Positions 54,927-64,000 of a DNA stretch of 64,000 bases are shown here, in pieces. The position numbers and the translations under genes are program-made. Each line of letters opens with the position of its first letter. The stretch's first letter is position 1. This stretch comes from Dietzia sp. ANT_WB102. Its GTDB lineage: Bacteria > Actinomycetota > Actinomycetes > Mycobacteriales > Mycobacteriaceae. The notes under the pieces are model-generated. The model was not told the DNA's origin. It did no database searches and saw only the letters and a program-made list of their open reading frames with translations. The stretch is taken from NCBI RefSeq assembly GCF_008369165.1, contig NZ_VOBA01000002.1:434001-498000 (forward strand), written 5' to 3'.

Positions 54927-57350
54927 TCAATCGTCCTCGCGGACAATCACCACCACGGCGGACTCGGCTAACAACTCGCCGAGATCGACGCGCCCCGAGA
55001 CCGTCGCCCCGTCCGGACGGACCGACCACGACCCCTCCGGCAGCAGCACTGCGGTTCCGGTGAACTCCTCTGCGGACAGCACTGCGGTGCGGCGTCGCGC
55101 GATCATGCCGACACCAGCCCGGCCCTCGACAGTCCGGGTGAACGCCACCACGTCCGAGGCGGCGGGGCCGTGCACGGGGATCGGCACGTACGCCCCTGAG
55201 GTCAAGGCCGCGGGATTCGCTCGGCGCAGCCGAAGAAGCTCACGGACCAGCACGAACTTCGGGTGTCCTGCCCGGGCGACGGCGCCGGAGCGCAATGTGC
55301 CATAGTCCACGAACCGCCGATTGTCTGGGTCGACCAGCGAGTCTTCCCACACTTCCGTGCCCTGGTAGACGTCCGGGATTCCGGGGCCGAGCAGTTGCAC
55401 GGCCTTGGCGATCAGCGAGTTGTCCCGCCCCGCCGGCGCGATACGCTCGACGAACGGACCGAGAATACGCCCGCCGGAGTTGACCAGTGTATCGATCCAC
55501 CGGTGCATTCCGGACTCGAAGTCGGCGTCCTGATCGGTCCACGTGGTGTGAACGGCGGCCTCGCGCAGCGACTTGTCGGCGTAGTCGTGGAGGCGCGACC
55601 TCAACCCGTCGGTCGGGCCGCCCAGCTCGGGCCATACGCCCACGATCACCTGGAGCAGGAAGTACCCGGCGTCCTCGGCGGGCGGGGGAAACTCGGCGAA
55701 CACTCGCGAGACGAGGTCGGCCCACTCGTCGGGGACCTGCGAGAGCACCGAGATCCGTGCACGAACGTCCTCGCCCCGCTTGGTGTCGTGGGTGCTCAGC
55801 GCCGTCATCGCCAGGGGGGTGACGCGCGCACGCTCGGCCATCGACAGGTGGAACGCCTCGACCGGCAGACCCATGTGCCCGGGCGAACCGCCGACCTCGT
55901 TGAGCGAGACCAGACGTCCGAGCCGGTAGAACAGCCGGTCCTCCTCTGCCTTGGCGGTGGCGGCGCCGGTCACCTGCGCGAGCCGGGTCGACGCCTCCCC
56001 GCCGCGGGCCAGCGATCCGGCCACGAGCACGAGCGCGGGCCCGAGTTCGGGTCGCTGCCGGCGCAACTCCGCCAGGATCGTGGGCAGGGTGCCGCGCAGG
56101 ACGGGGTAGTCGGCGCGATAGAACGGCGTGTGGGCGATCACCGAGATCAGCGATTCCCGGAGCAGGGACTCCTCGACGTCGTCGCTCACCGACCCGTCAT
56201 GCTCCGTCGCGGCCTCGCGGCGCACTGCGCGCGCCAAGCGAGCCAACTCAGGCGCCAAGTCCTCCGCAACGATCTGCCGCTTGAGTTCGGCGGACTGCGC
56301 GTGGACCTGCTCCTCGTCGCCGGGGCCGCCGCTGTACCGTCGCGACAGCTCCGACAGCCGGCCCTCGCCACGCTCGTCGACGATCAGCTGGTCGATCAGC
56401 CGGAGGGCGTCATACCCGGTGGTGCCGTCGACGGGCATGGCCGGCTCGAGCACCTCGGGCGGGGTTGTACGAGTACCGGGCGCGAGGATCTTTTCCACCA
56501 GCAGCACGCGGTCGTCGCCGGCGAGCTCTCGTAGGCGACGCGCGTAGCCGACGGGGTCGGCGAGCCCGTCCGGGTGATCGACCCGGATGGCGTCGACGAG
56601 GTCCTCCTCGCACCAGCGACGCACCTCGGTGTGGGTGGCGTCAAAGACCTCGGGGTCCTCTTGGCGCAGCCCCGCGAGGCCAGTGACGGTGAAGAACCGC
56701 CGGTAGCCCAGCAGCGGTTCGCGCCAGTGGACGAGCCGGTAGTGCTGGCGGTCATGGACCTGCTGGGCGGTGCCGTCCCCGGTGCCCGGCGCGACCGGGA
56801 ACCGGTGGTCGTAGAAGTGCAGCTCGGCCTTGGCCGCGGACGTGTCAGACGGGGGGACGACGACGAGGTCGGCCACGTCGTCCGGAGATCCCAGAACAGG
56901 GATGGCGATCTTTCCGTCGGCCCCGTTTTCCGGTTCGGTATCGAAATCGAAGAACGAGAAGTACGGGGAGTCGGGGCCCCGCCGGAGCGCGTCCCACCAC
57001 CACGGGTTGGCAGCCGGCTCGGCCACGCCGAGGTGATTGGGAACGATGTCCACGACCAGACCCAGCCCGTGGGCCCGGCACGCCGCGCGCAGTGAACGCA
57101 GTGCGTCGATCCCGCCGAGCTCGGCCGAGACGGTGGTGGGGTCCACGACGTCGTAGCCGTGAGTGGATCCGGGTGTGGCGGTCATGATGGGTGAGAGGTA
57201 CACCGCGCCCACGCCCAGGTCGGACAGGTAGGGCACAAGGTTCTCGGCGTCGGCCAGGGTGAAGCCATGGCCGTCGGGATCCGAGGCGGGGGTGCGTAGT
57301 TGGAGCCGGTATGTGCTGGACACCCGGTCGATCCGCGACGGGCCGCTCAT
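54927..57350 (-). CDS. treY: Maltooligosyl trehalose synthase TreY
   Basis: An 807-residue GH13 enzyme that isomerises the reducing-end alpha-1,4 linkage of maltodextrins to alpha,alpha-1,1. Visible are STYRLQLR, VGAVYLSPIMTATPGSTHGYDVVD, LVVDIVPNHLGV, DAIRVDHPDGLADP with the catalytic aspartate, LLVEKIL with the acid/base glutamate, and STHDTKRGEDVRAR. It is separated from treX by only 2 bp, so the two are co-transcribed and supply substrate to TreZ. Trehalose is the carrier sugar for mycolic acids in this order. Confidence 0.95.
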   Translation of the reverse strand: MSGPSRIDRVSSTYRLQLRTPASDPDGHGFTLADAENLVPYLSDLGVGAVYLSPIMTATPGSTHGYDVVDPTTVSAELGGIDALRSLRAACRAHGLGLVVDIVPNHLGVAEPAANPWWWDALRRGPDSPYFSFFDFDTEPENGADGKIAIPVLGSPDDVADLVVVPPSDTSAAKAELHFYDHRFPVAPGTGDGTAQQVHDRQHYRLVHWREPLLGYRRFFTVTGLAGLRQEDPEVFDATHTEVRRWCEEDLVDAIRVDHPDGLADPVGYARRLRELAGDDRVLLVEKILAPGTRTTPPEVLEPAMPVDGTTGYDALRLIDQLIVDERGEGRLSELSRRYSGGPGDEEQVHAQSAELKRQIVAEDLAPELARLARAVRREAATEHDGSVSDDVEESLLRESLISVIAHTPFYRADYPVLRGTLPTILAELRRQRPELGPALVLVAGSLARGGEASTRLAQVTGAATAKAEEDRLFYRLGRLVSLNEVGGSPGHMGLPVEAFHLSMAERARVTPLAMTALSTHDTKRGEDVRARISVLSQVPDEWADLVSRVFAEFPPPAEDAGYFLLQVIVGVWPELGGPTDGLRSRLHDYADKSLREAAVHTTWTDQDADFESGMHRWIDTLVNSGGRILGPFVERIAPAGRDNSLIAKAVQLLGPGIPDVYQGTEVWEDSLVDPDNRRFVDYGTLRSGAVARAGHPKFVLVRELLRLRRANPAALTSGAYVPIPVHGPAASDVVAFTRTVEGRAGVGMIARRRTAVLSAEEFTGTAVLLPEGSWSVRPDGATVSGRVDLGELLAESAVVVIVREDD

Positions 57351-57352
57351 GC

Positions 57353-59497
<2,145 letters not shown>

Positions 59498-59505
59498 GAT
59501 GCCCA

Positions 59506-59511
59506 AGGGTA
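59506..59511 (-). promoter_or_regulatory. -10 element for leaderless treX
   Basis: On the minus strand TACCCT ends 8 nt before GTG 59497. Confidence 0.5.
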
Positions 59512-59556
59512 GTGCCTATCCGGCGTCGAGTGAGTCGCTGCGCAGGCGGGAGCGGG

Positions 59557-61716
59557 TCACCACCAGCCGGTGGCGGAGCCCATCTGACGTGCCAGCTCGC
59601 CGGAGGCGGACCGGACCCACGACCCCGAGAGGTGGTGGGAATCGTGGTAAACGATCACGTTACCCACCACGGCGGGGCAGAACTCGGGGTCGCACAGTCC
59701 GTCGGTGAGGTCGAGCAGGCGTACCGAGTCGATGCCCGCTCCGGCCAGCGCGGCAGGGTTGATGGGGGAGATCGAGCGCTCCCGGGGCATTCCGCACTCT
59801 TCCGGGCTCCCGCCGTCGCCGAGGCAGTCTCCGGCGCGGATCGGGCCGCGGCCCCTGTTGAGCCACGGGGTGTCTCGGACGGCCAGGACACCGATGCCCT
59901 GGTCGCCGAGTGCGCGCCACAGGTCCACGTATTGGCGCGGGGTGACATCGGGGCCCACGACGCCGACGGGCCGGGTGGCGGTGGTGAACACGAAGTCGGG
60001 TCCCAGCCCGACGAGGGCGGCGAGCGCTTCGGGGGTCCACTGGGCGCAGCTCTCGTACAGGGGTTCGTCGGCGTCGGAAACCGAGGCGTCCAGGGTGAGC
60101 GGGCAGCCCATCTTCAGGACGGTGACCACCCGGAAACCGTAGTGCCGGCCTACCTCGTCGAGTCCGCTGATCCAGTGCTCGGCGTGGGAACCGCCCGTCA
60201 GTGCGACGGTGCGCGGGGAGGTGACGTCGCCGTACACGCACATCTTGACTTCGGTGGACTCGAAGTCGGAGATGCAGTCGTCCAGCGTGCTCGCCGGCAG
60301 GTCGTTGCCGACCTGGAGCAGGGAGGGAACGTACGGGACGTCGTCGGGCACGGGGACGTCCTCGAAGAACGCCCGCGCTCCGGGGTGGTCGGGGTCGGTG
60401 AGGGAGTCGACGTAGGGCACGGCCGAGCGGGAGGCGGACGTGGCGCCCCACCAGCCGACGGTGCCGAGGCTGGCGACGGCGGCGACGACGACGAGCACGC
60501 TCGCGGCGACGAACCGCTTCTGCTCACGGGCCGACCGGACCGGGCCGCCCCGGCGCTTATCGCGTTCGGCGGCGGCCGGGGTGGAGCCTCCCCGCGCCCG
60601 GCTGGCCATCCGCACCGGGCGTTCGATGTACTTCTCCGTGATGAGCGCTAACACGATCGAGATCGCGACGATCGTCACTCCGGAGACCAGTGTGATCTCG
60701 GCGTCGCGGTCGTGGGAGAGCCACAGGATGAGTAGTGGCCAGTGCCAGAGGTAGAGCGAGTACGAGATGTCTCCGAGCCGGCGGAACCCCCGGGCGGACA
60801 GCAGCCAGGTGACCGGGTCCTTCCACGGGGTGGCTCGCTGGCCGGGCGGCAGGTTGCCCCCGAGGACGATGAGAAGTGCTCCGCCGATGGGGTACCAGGC
60901 GAGTGGGCCTGGGAAGTAGCTGGCGCCGTCAAAGAAGAAGCCGGTGCTCACCACCAGGAATAGTCCGGCGGCCGTGGTGAGCAGGCGTAGCGGCCAGGGT
61001 AAGACGACCCCGGCGAGGACGATGGCTACCAGCCCACCGACCAACAATTCCCACATACGGGCGCCGGTGTCATAGTAATTCCACGCCTGGTTGCTGGCCT
61101 GCCCGAGGACGGCCCACCACGCGGATGCGACGGTTCCTGCCGCGACGACCCCCACGAGCAGCCATTTCGGGCTACCTCGGCGGATGACCAGACGCCACAG
61201 TGCGGTCCCGCCCAGGATCACCGCGAGGGCCACTAGGTAGAACTGCCCCTGGACCGACATGGACCACAGGTGCTGCAGCGGCGAGATCGTCGCGTCGGCA
61301 GCGGCGTAGTCCGCTGCGGTCAGCGCGAGTTTCCAGTTCTGGTAGTACAGCAGCGAGGCGACGGTCTGCTCGAAGATCGCCGACCACTGAGTGGGCGGCT
61401 TGATGAGCATCGTGCCCAGCACGGTGGCGGCGACCGTCACGACCAGGGCCGGGTAGAGCCTGCGGACCAGCCTCTTCAGGTGCGGCAAGGGGTTGACCGA
61501 GCTGCCCGGGTCGCCAGCGCCGCGCAGGAGCGAGCCGACGAAGAAGAAGCCGGACAGAGAGAGGAAGACGTCCACGCCGCCGGAAACCCGGCCCATCCAG
61601 ATGTGGAAGACCACCACGAGCGCGATCGCGAGGCCCCGGAGACCGTCGATATCGTGACGGTAGGCCATCTTCCCACGACGCCGGCTGGCCGGCGCTGGAG
61701 GAGAGATGGTGGCCAC
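59557..61716 (-). CDS. Acyltransferase-3 / SGNH fusion protein (OafA-like)
   Basis: A protein of about 719 residues. The N-terminal half is an acyltransferase-3 domain with about ten transmembrane helices, starting YRHDIDGLRGLAIALVVVFH with the catalytic-site histidine and SGGVDVFLSLSGFFF. A basic linker with one more helix leads to an extracytoplasmic SGNH-like domain with block I as ALTGGSHAEHW (GGSH in place of GDSH) and the final D-x-x-H block as YHDSHHLSGSW. Such proteins O-acetylate surface glycans; the substrate here is unknown. GTG 61716 is used because GGGAG precedes it; ATG 61668 is possible. Confidence 0.87.
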   Translation of the reverse strand: MATISPPAPASRRRGKMAYRHDIDGLRGLAIALVVVFHIWMGRVSGGVDVFLSLSGFFFVGSLLRGAGDPGSSVNPLPHLKRLVRRLYPALVVTVAATVLGTMLIKPPTQWSAIFEQTVASLLYYQNWKLALTAADYAAADATISPLQHLWSMSVQGQFYLVALAVILGGTALWRLVIRRGSPKWLLVGVVAAGTVASAWWAVLGQASNQAWNYYDTGARMWELLVGGLVAIVLAGVVLPWPLRLLTTAAGLFLVVSTGFFFDGASYFPGPLAWYPIGGALLIVLGGNLPPGQRATPWKDPVTWLLSARGFRRLGDISYSLYLWHWPLLILWLSHDRDAEITLVSGVTIVAISIVLALITEKYIERPVRMASRARGGSTPAAAERDKRRGGPVRSAREQKRFVAASVLVVVAAVASLGTVGWWGATSASRSAVPYVDSLTDPDHPGARAFFEDVPVPDDVPYVPSLLQVGNDLPASTLDDCISDFESTEVKMCVYGDVTSPRTVALTGGSHAEHWISGLDEVGRHYGFRVVTVLKMGCPLTLDASVSDADEPLYESCAQWTPEALAALVGLGPDFVFTTATRPVGVVGPDVTPRQYVDLWRALGDQGIGVLAVRDTPWLNRGRGPIRAGDCLGDGGSPEECGMPRERSISPINPAALAGAGIDSVRLLDLTDGLCDPEFCPAVVGNVIVYHDSHHLSGSWVRSASGELARQMGSATGWW

Positions 61717-61844
61717 TGGCGGGTACTCCCTGACGTGTCGTCCGGTTGGTCGGTTGGGGCCCGGCCCGGCGATCGGGCACCGTGCCGTAGGCCGGCGGAG
61801 CCGGGTCCGATTAGACCACAACGGGTCGATACCACGGGCATTGG

Positions 61845-61850
61845 TACAGT
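61845..61850 (+). promoter_or_regulatory. -10 element for the DUF2567-type gene
   Basis: TACAGT ends 8 nt before ATG 61859, with no Shine-Dalgarno sequence. Confidence 0.5.
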
Positions 61851-61858
61851 CCGTGCGC

Positions 61859-62452
61859 ATGACCAGGCCGTCGTTGTCGATCTCTGCCGCCCACCCGGGC
61901 GGCGCGGTCTCGCGCGCGGCGCTCTCCCTACTCGGCGTGGTGGGCCCCTTCCTCGTCGCGGTGCTGCTCTGGATCGTCGCTGCGCCCCGCGCGGAGCTCC
62001 TGTCGGTGGGCGACGGTCGGGGCATCCGTCTACCGGAGTCGGGGGCGGACGGCGGCAGCCAGTTGCTCACGCTGAGCGTCCTGATGGGCTTCGCGAGCGT
62101 GTGCGCCGTGCTGGTCCTGTGGCAGCGACATCCGCACCTGCGGCGGCCGGGGGGCGTCCCCGCGCTCGCGCTGTTGCCGGGCGTGACCTGCGCGGTAGCC
62201 GCCGCGGCTGCCTCCCCGTTAGCCCACGTGCTGGCCGCTCCGCCGACGGACGCCCCCTACGGTCAACTGGTCCGTCAAGCCCCGGCGGCGGGGGAACTGT
62301 TCTTCGACCGCATGTTTTTTGCCACGACGGGCCCTGCGTGGGACTGGTTCCCCCCAGGCCTCGACTGGGTGGTCTTCGGGGTGATGATCGCGGCATTCAC
62401 GGTGGCGGTCTTGGCGTACGCCAGTCCCTCGGTCCAGCTGCGCGACGACTGA
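61859..62452 (+). CDS. DUF2567-type integral membrane protein
   Basis: A 197-residue protein with four hydrophobic helices (about 23-43, 68-86, 98-120 and 165-187) and an extracytoplasmic segment between helices 3 and 4 that contains FFDRMFFATTGPAWDWFPPGLDW. Position next to the Nudix regulator and nadA matches M. tuberculosis Rv1591, a DUF2567 protein. No function is known. It is convergent with nrtR, 7 bp apart. Confidence 0.72.
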   Translation: MTRPSLSISAAHPGGAVSRAALSLLGVVGPFLVAVLLWIVAAPRAELLSVGDGRGIRLPESGADGGSQLLTLSVLMGFASVCAVLVLWQRHPHLRRPGGVPALALLPGVTCAVAAAAASPLAHVLAAPPTDAPYGQLVRQAPAAGELFFDRMFFATTGPAWDWFPPGLDWVVFGVMIAAFTVAVLAYASPSVQLRDD

Positions 62453-62459
62453 CGGCCCC

Positions 62460-63167
62460 TCACCACCCACTGCCGGTCGGCGGACGCAGTGTCGCGAATT
62501 GGTCCGTGATCCGTAGCCGCCTCTCGGCGAACCGGTATAACGCTGCGGGTCGCCCGCCAGTCGGCCCGGGGGGAGCGCTGCGCCCGCACGGCACGAGCTC
62601 ACCGCGTCGGGTCAGCACCCTCTGCAGGTTGGTCGGGTCCACCTGGTGGCCGAGCGCGGCGCCGTAGAGCTGGGCGAGGAAGGACAGTGTGAACTCCTCG
62701 GGCGCCAGGGCGAACCCCAGGGTGGAGTAGGAAAGCTTGGCCGCCAGGCGTGCCCGGGCGCGATCGACGATCTCGGAGTGGTCGTAGGCGGTGTCGGGGA
62801 GTTGGTCGATCCGGAACCAGGCGGTGTCTTCGGGGATGGTCGGGTCCGCGTCGCAGGGGAGGACGCCGAGGAATCCGGAGGCGAACACTCGACGCCCGGG
62901 CACCCGGGCTGGGTCGGAGAACTCGGCGACGGATTCCAGATGACTCAGCGATCGCACATCGACCTTCTCGGCGAGCTGCCGGGTGGCGGAGGTGGGCAGG
63001 TCCTCGTCGTCGCGGACCTCGCCACCGGGCAGGGCCCACCGGCCAGCGGCGGGCCCGAGGGAGTGCTGCCACAGAAGCACGTGGAGTGCCGGCGAGGTGG
63101 CGCCCGGGACCGGCCGGACCTGGGTCACCACGACGAGCACCTCGTGACCGGTGTTACACTGCTTCAT
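62460..63167 (-). CDS. nrtR: Nudix-type transcriptional regulator NrtR
   Basis: A 235-residue protein with an N-terminal Nudix-fold domain and a C-terminal winged-helix domain (VDPTNLQRVLTRRGELVPCGR...GGRPAALYRF). The Nudix box (GEVRDDE...RQLAEKVD, 49-70) is degenerate: the catalytic REUXEEXG pattern reads RQLAEKVD, consistent with ligand sensing rather than hydrolysis. NrtR proteins repress NAD biosynthesis genes and respond to ADP-ribose-type ligands. It is divergent from nadA, with a perfect inverted repeat just before its ATG, and its mRNA appears leaderless (TACAAT, 7 nt upstream). Confidence 0.9.
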   Translation of the reverse strand: MKQCNTGHEVLVVVTQVRPVPGATSPALHVLLWQHSLGPAAGRWALPGGEVRDDEDLPTSATRQLAEKVDVRSLSHLESVAEFSDPARVPGRRVFASGFLGVLPCDADPTIPEDTAWFRIDQLPDTAYDHSEIVDRARARLAAKLSYSTLGFALAPEEFTLSFLAQLYGAALGHQVDPTNLQRVLTRRGELVPCGRSAPPGPTGGRPAALYRFAERRLRITDQFATLRPPTGSGW

Positions 63168-63190
63168 GTTTTCGATTGTAGGTCGAAAAC
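63168..63190. promoter_or_regulatory. NrtR operator candidate
   Basis: GTTTTCGA (63168-63175) and TCGAAAAC (63183-63190) form a perfect inverted repeat with a 7-bp spacer. It begins at the base next to the nrtR start codon and overlaps the nrtR -10 element, so binding would repress nrtR and probably the divergent nadA. Confidence 0.75.
63175..63180 (-). promoter_or_regulatory. -10 element for leaderless nrtR
   Basis: On the minus strand TACAAT, one base from consensus, ends 7 nt before ATG 63167 and lies inside the inverted repeat. Confidence 0.6.
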
Positions 63191-63238
63191 GGGCCGGTGG
63201 CGTACCGGTCCGCACGACTCACCCGGGAGGGGGCAGCG

Positions 63239-64000
63239 TTGAGCACTGCCACAGGACACAGCACTGCGGTCGATCACAGCACCACGGCCGATCACGGCAC
63301 GACGGTCGCCCCGCGGCCGGACGTCGACTCGGGCCGGCTCTACTCGCCGCTGGCCGAGAAGATCCGCCATGACGGCTCGGTGTACACAGGCGTCGAGCCC
63401 GACGCTGAGTGGGCCTCCGAGATCCGCCGCCTGGCGGCCGAGCGAGATGCGGTGATCCTCGCCCACAACTACGAGGTCCCCGCGATCCAGGACATCGCCC
63501 ACCACGTGGGGGACTCCCTTGCACTGTCGCGCATCGCCGCGGCAGCCGAACAGTCGACCATCATCTTCTGCGGCGTTCACTTCATGGCCGAGACCGCAAA
63601 GATCCTCTCGCCGGACAAGACGGTCCTCATCCCCGACGAGGCCGCGGGCTGCTCCCTGGCCGACTCCATCACTGCGGAGCAGCTGGCGGAGTGGAAGTCC
63701 GAGCATCCTGACGCCGTGGTGGTCTCCTACGTCAACACCACCGCCGCGGTGAAGGCCCTCACCGACATCTGCTGCACCAGCTCGAACGCCGTCGATGTGG
63801 TCGAGTCGATCGACCCGGACCGCGAGGTGCTGTTCCTGCCCGATCAGTTTCTCGGCGCCCACGTCCGGCGCAAGACCGGTCGCGACAACGTCCTCGTGTG
63901 GGCTGGCGAGTGCCACGTCCACGCCGCGATCAACGGCGACCAGCTCACTGCGAAGTCCGAGGCGCATCCCGGCGCCGAGCTGTTCGTTCACCCTGAGTGC
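63239..64000 (+). CDS. nadA: Quinolinate synthase NadA, 3' end outside window
   Basis: The frame is open to the window end; 254 residues are visible. NadA is a 4Fe-4S enzyme that condenses iminoaspartate with dihydroxyacetone phosphate to quinolinate in de novo NAD synthesis. Visible are [49 protein letters not shown] and [14 protein letters not shown], with several family cysteines. I chose TTG 63239 because GGGAGGGGGC lies about 6 nt upstream; GTG 63197 is the alternative. The first 25 residues are a lineage-specific His/Ser/Thr-rich stretch with an imperfect threefold 18-bp repeat. Confidence 0.9.
   Translation, partial: MSTATGHSTAVDHSTTADHGTTVAPRPDVDSGRLYSPLAEKIRHDGSVYTGVEPDAEWASEIRRLAAERDAVILAHNYEVPAIQDIAHHVGDSLALSRIAAAAEQSTIIFCGVHFMAETAKILSPDKTVLIPDEAAGCSLADSITAEQLAEWKSEHPDAVVVSYVNTTAAVKALTDICCTSSNAVDVVESIDPDREVLFLPDQFLGAHVRRKTGRDNVLVWAGECHVHAAINGDQLTAKSEAHPGAELFVHPEC

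Overview
The window is a high-G+C chromosomal segment from a mycolate-type actinobacterium (order Mycobacteriales, formerly Corynebacteriales). Lineage markers are MptA (lipoarabinomannan mannosyltransferase), LppM, Wag31/DivIVA, SepF, an MTB12-like lipoprotein, an actinobacterial ileS T-box and many apparently leaderless genes. Gene order resembles Mycobacterium from the Rv2175c-like gene to mraZ, and Corynebacterium where divIVA is followed by ileS. Dietzia or a close relative would fit, but the genus is an inference.

Layout. Positions 1-8077 hold a Rv2175c-like regulator (cut by the window edge), mptA, a polyprenyl diphosphate synthase, metF, a GNAT / FAD-oxidoreductase / lppM operon with 4-nt overlaps, a HEPN protein and a DUF3040 membrane protein. 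Positions 8100-29500 hold the complete division and cell-wall (dcw) cluster, all on the plus strand: mraZ, rsmH, ftsL-like, ftsI, murE, murF, mraY, murD, ftsW, murG, murC, ftsQ, ftsZ, pgeF, yggS, sepF, yggT, wag31 and a small membrane protein. Positions 29500-45730 hold T-box-controlled ileS, dinB, ansA, two lipoproteins, lspA, an rluD-type synthase, an unknown gene, rarD, dnaE1 and ilvA. Positions 45856-50889 are an accessory block with visibly lower G+C spacers. It encodes five secreted proteins of no recognised family, three of which are tandem paralogues. Positions 50912-64000 hold the trehalose pathway from glycogen or maltodextrin (treZ, treY, treX, with treZ detached from treXY), small housekeeping genes, an acyltransferase, a DUF2567-type membrane protein, and nrtR divergent from nadA (cut by the window edge).

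Regulation visible in the sequence: an array of 10-bp-phased GTGGGG boxes (MraZ operator) over the mraZ promoter and a second, inverted array about 150 bp upstream; a stacked RNA hairpin between mraZ and rsmH; a perfect 17-bp palindrome before ftsZ; an ultrashort-stem T-box before ileS; a perfect inverted repeat over the nrtR start; and about a dozen genes whose -10 hexamer ends 6-8 nt before the start codon, which implies leaderless mRNAs.

The best candidate for something undescribed is the 45.9-50.9 kb secreted-protein block: a three-gene paralogue operon with two invariant cysteines, a divergent 554-residue exported protein, and a GS-rich exported protein that shares a GSVGE-type motif with the large one. 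No tRNA, rRNA, CRISPR array or insertion sequence was seen.
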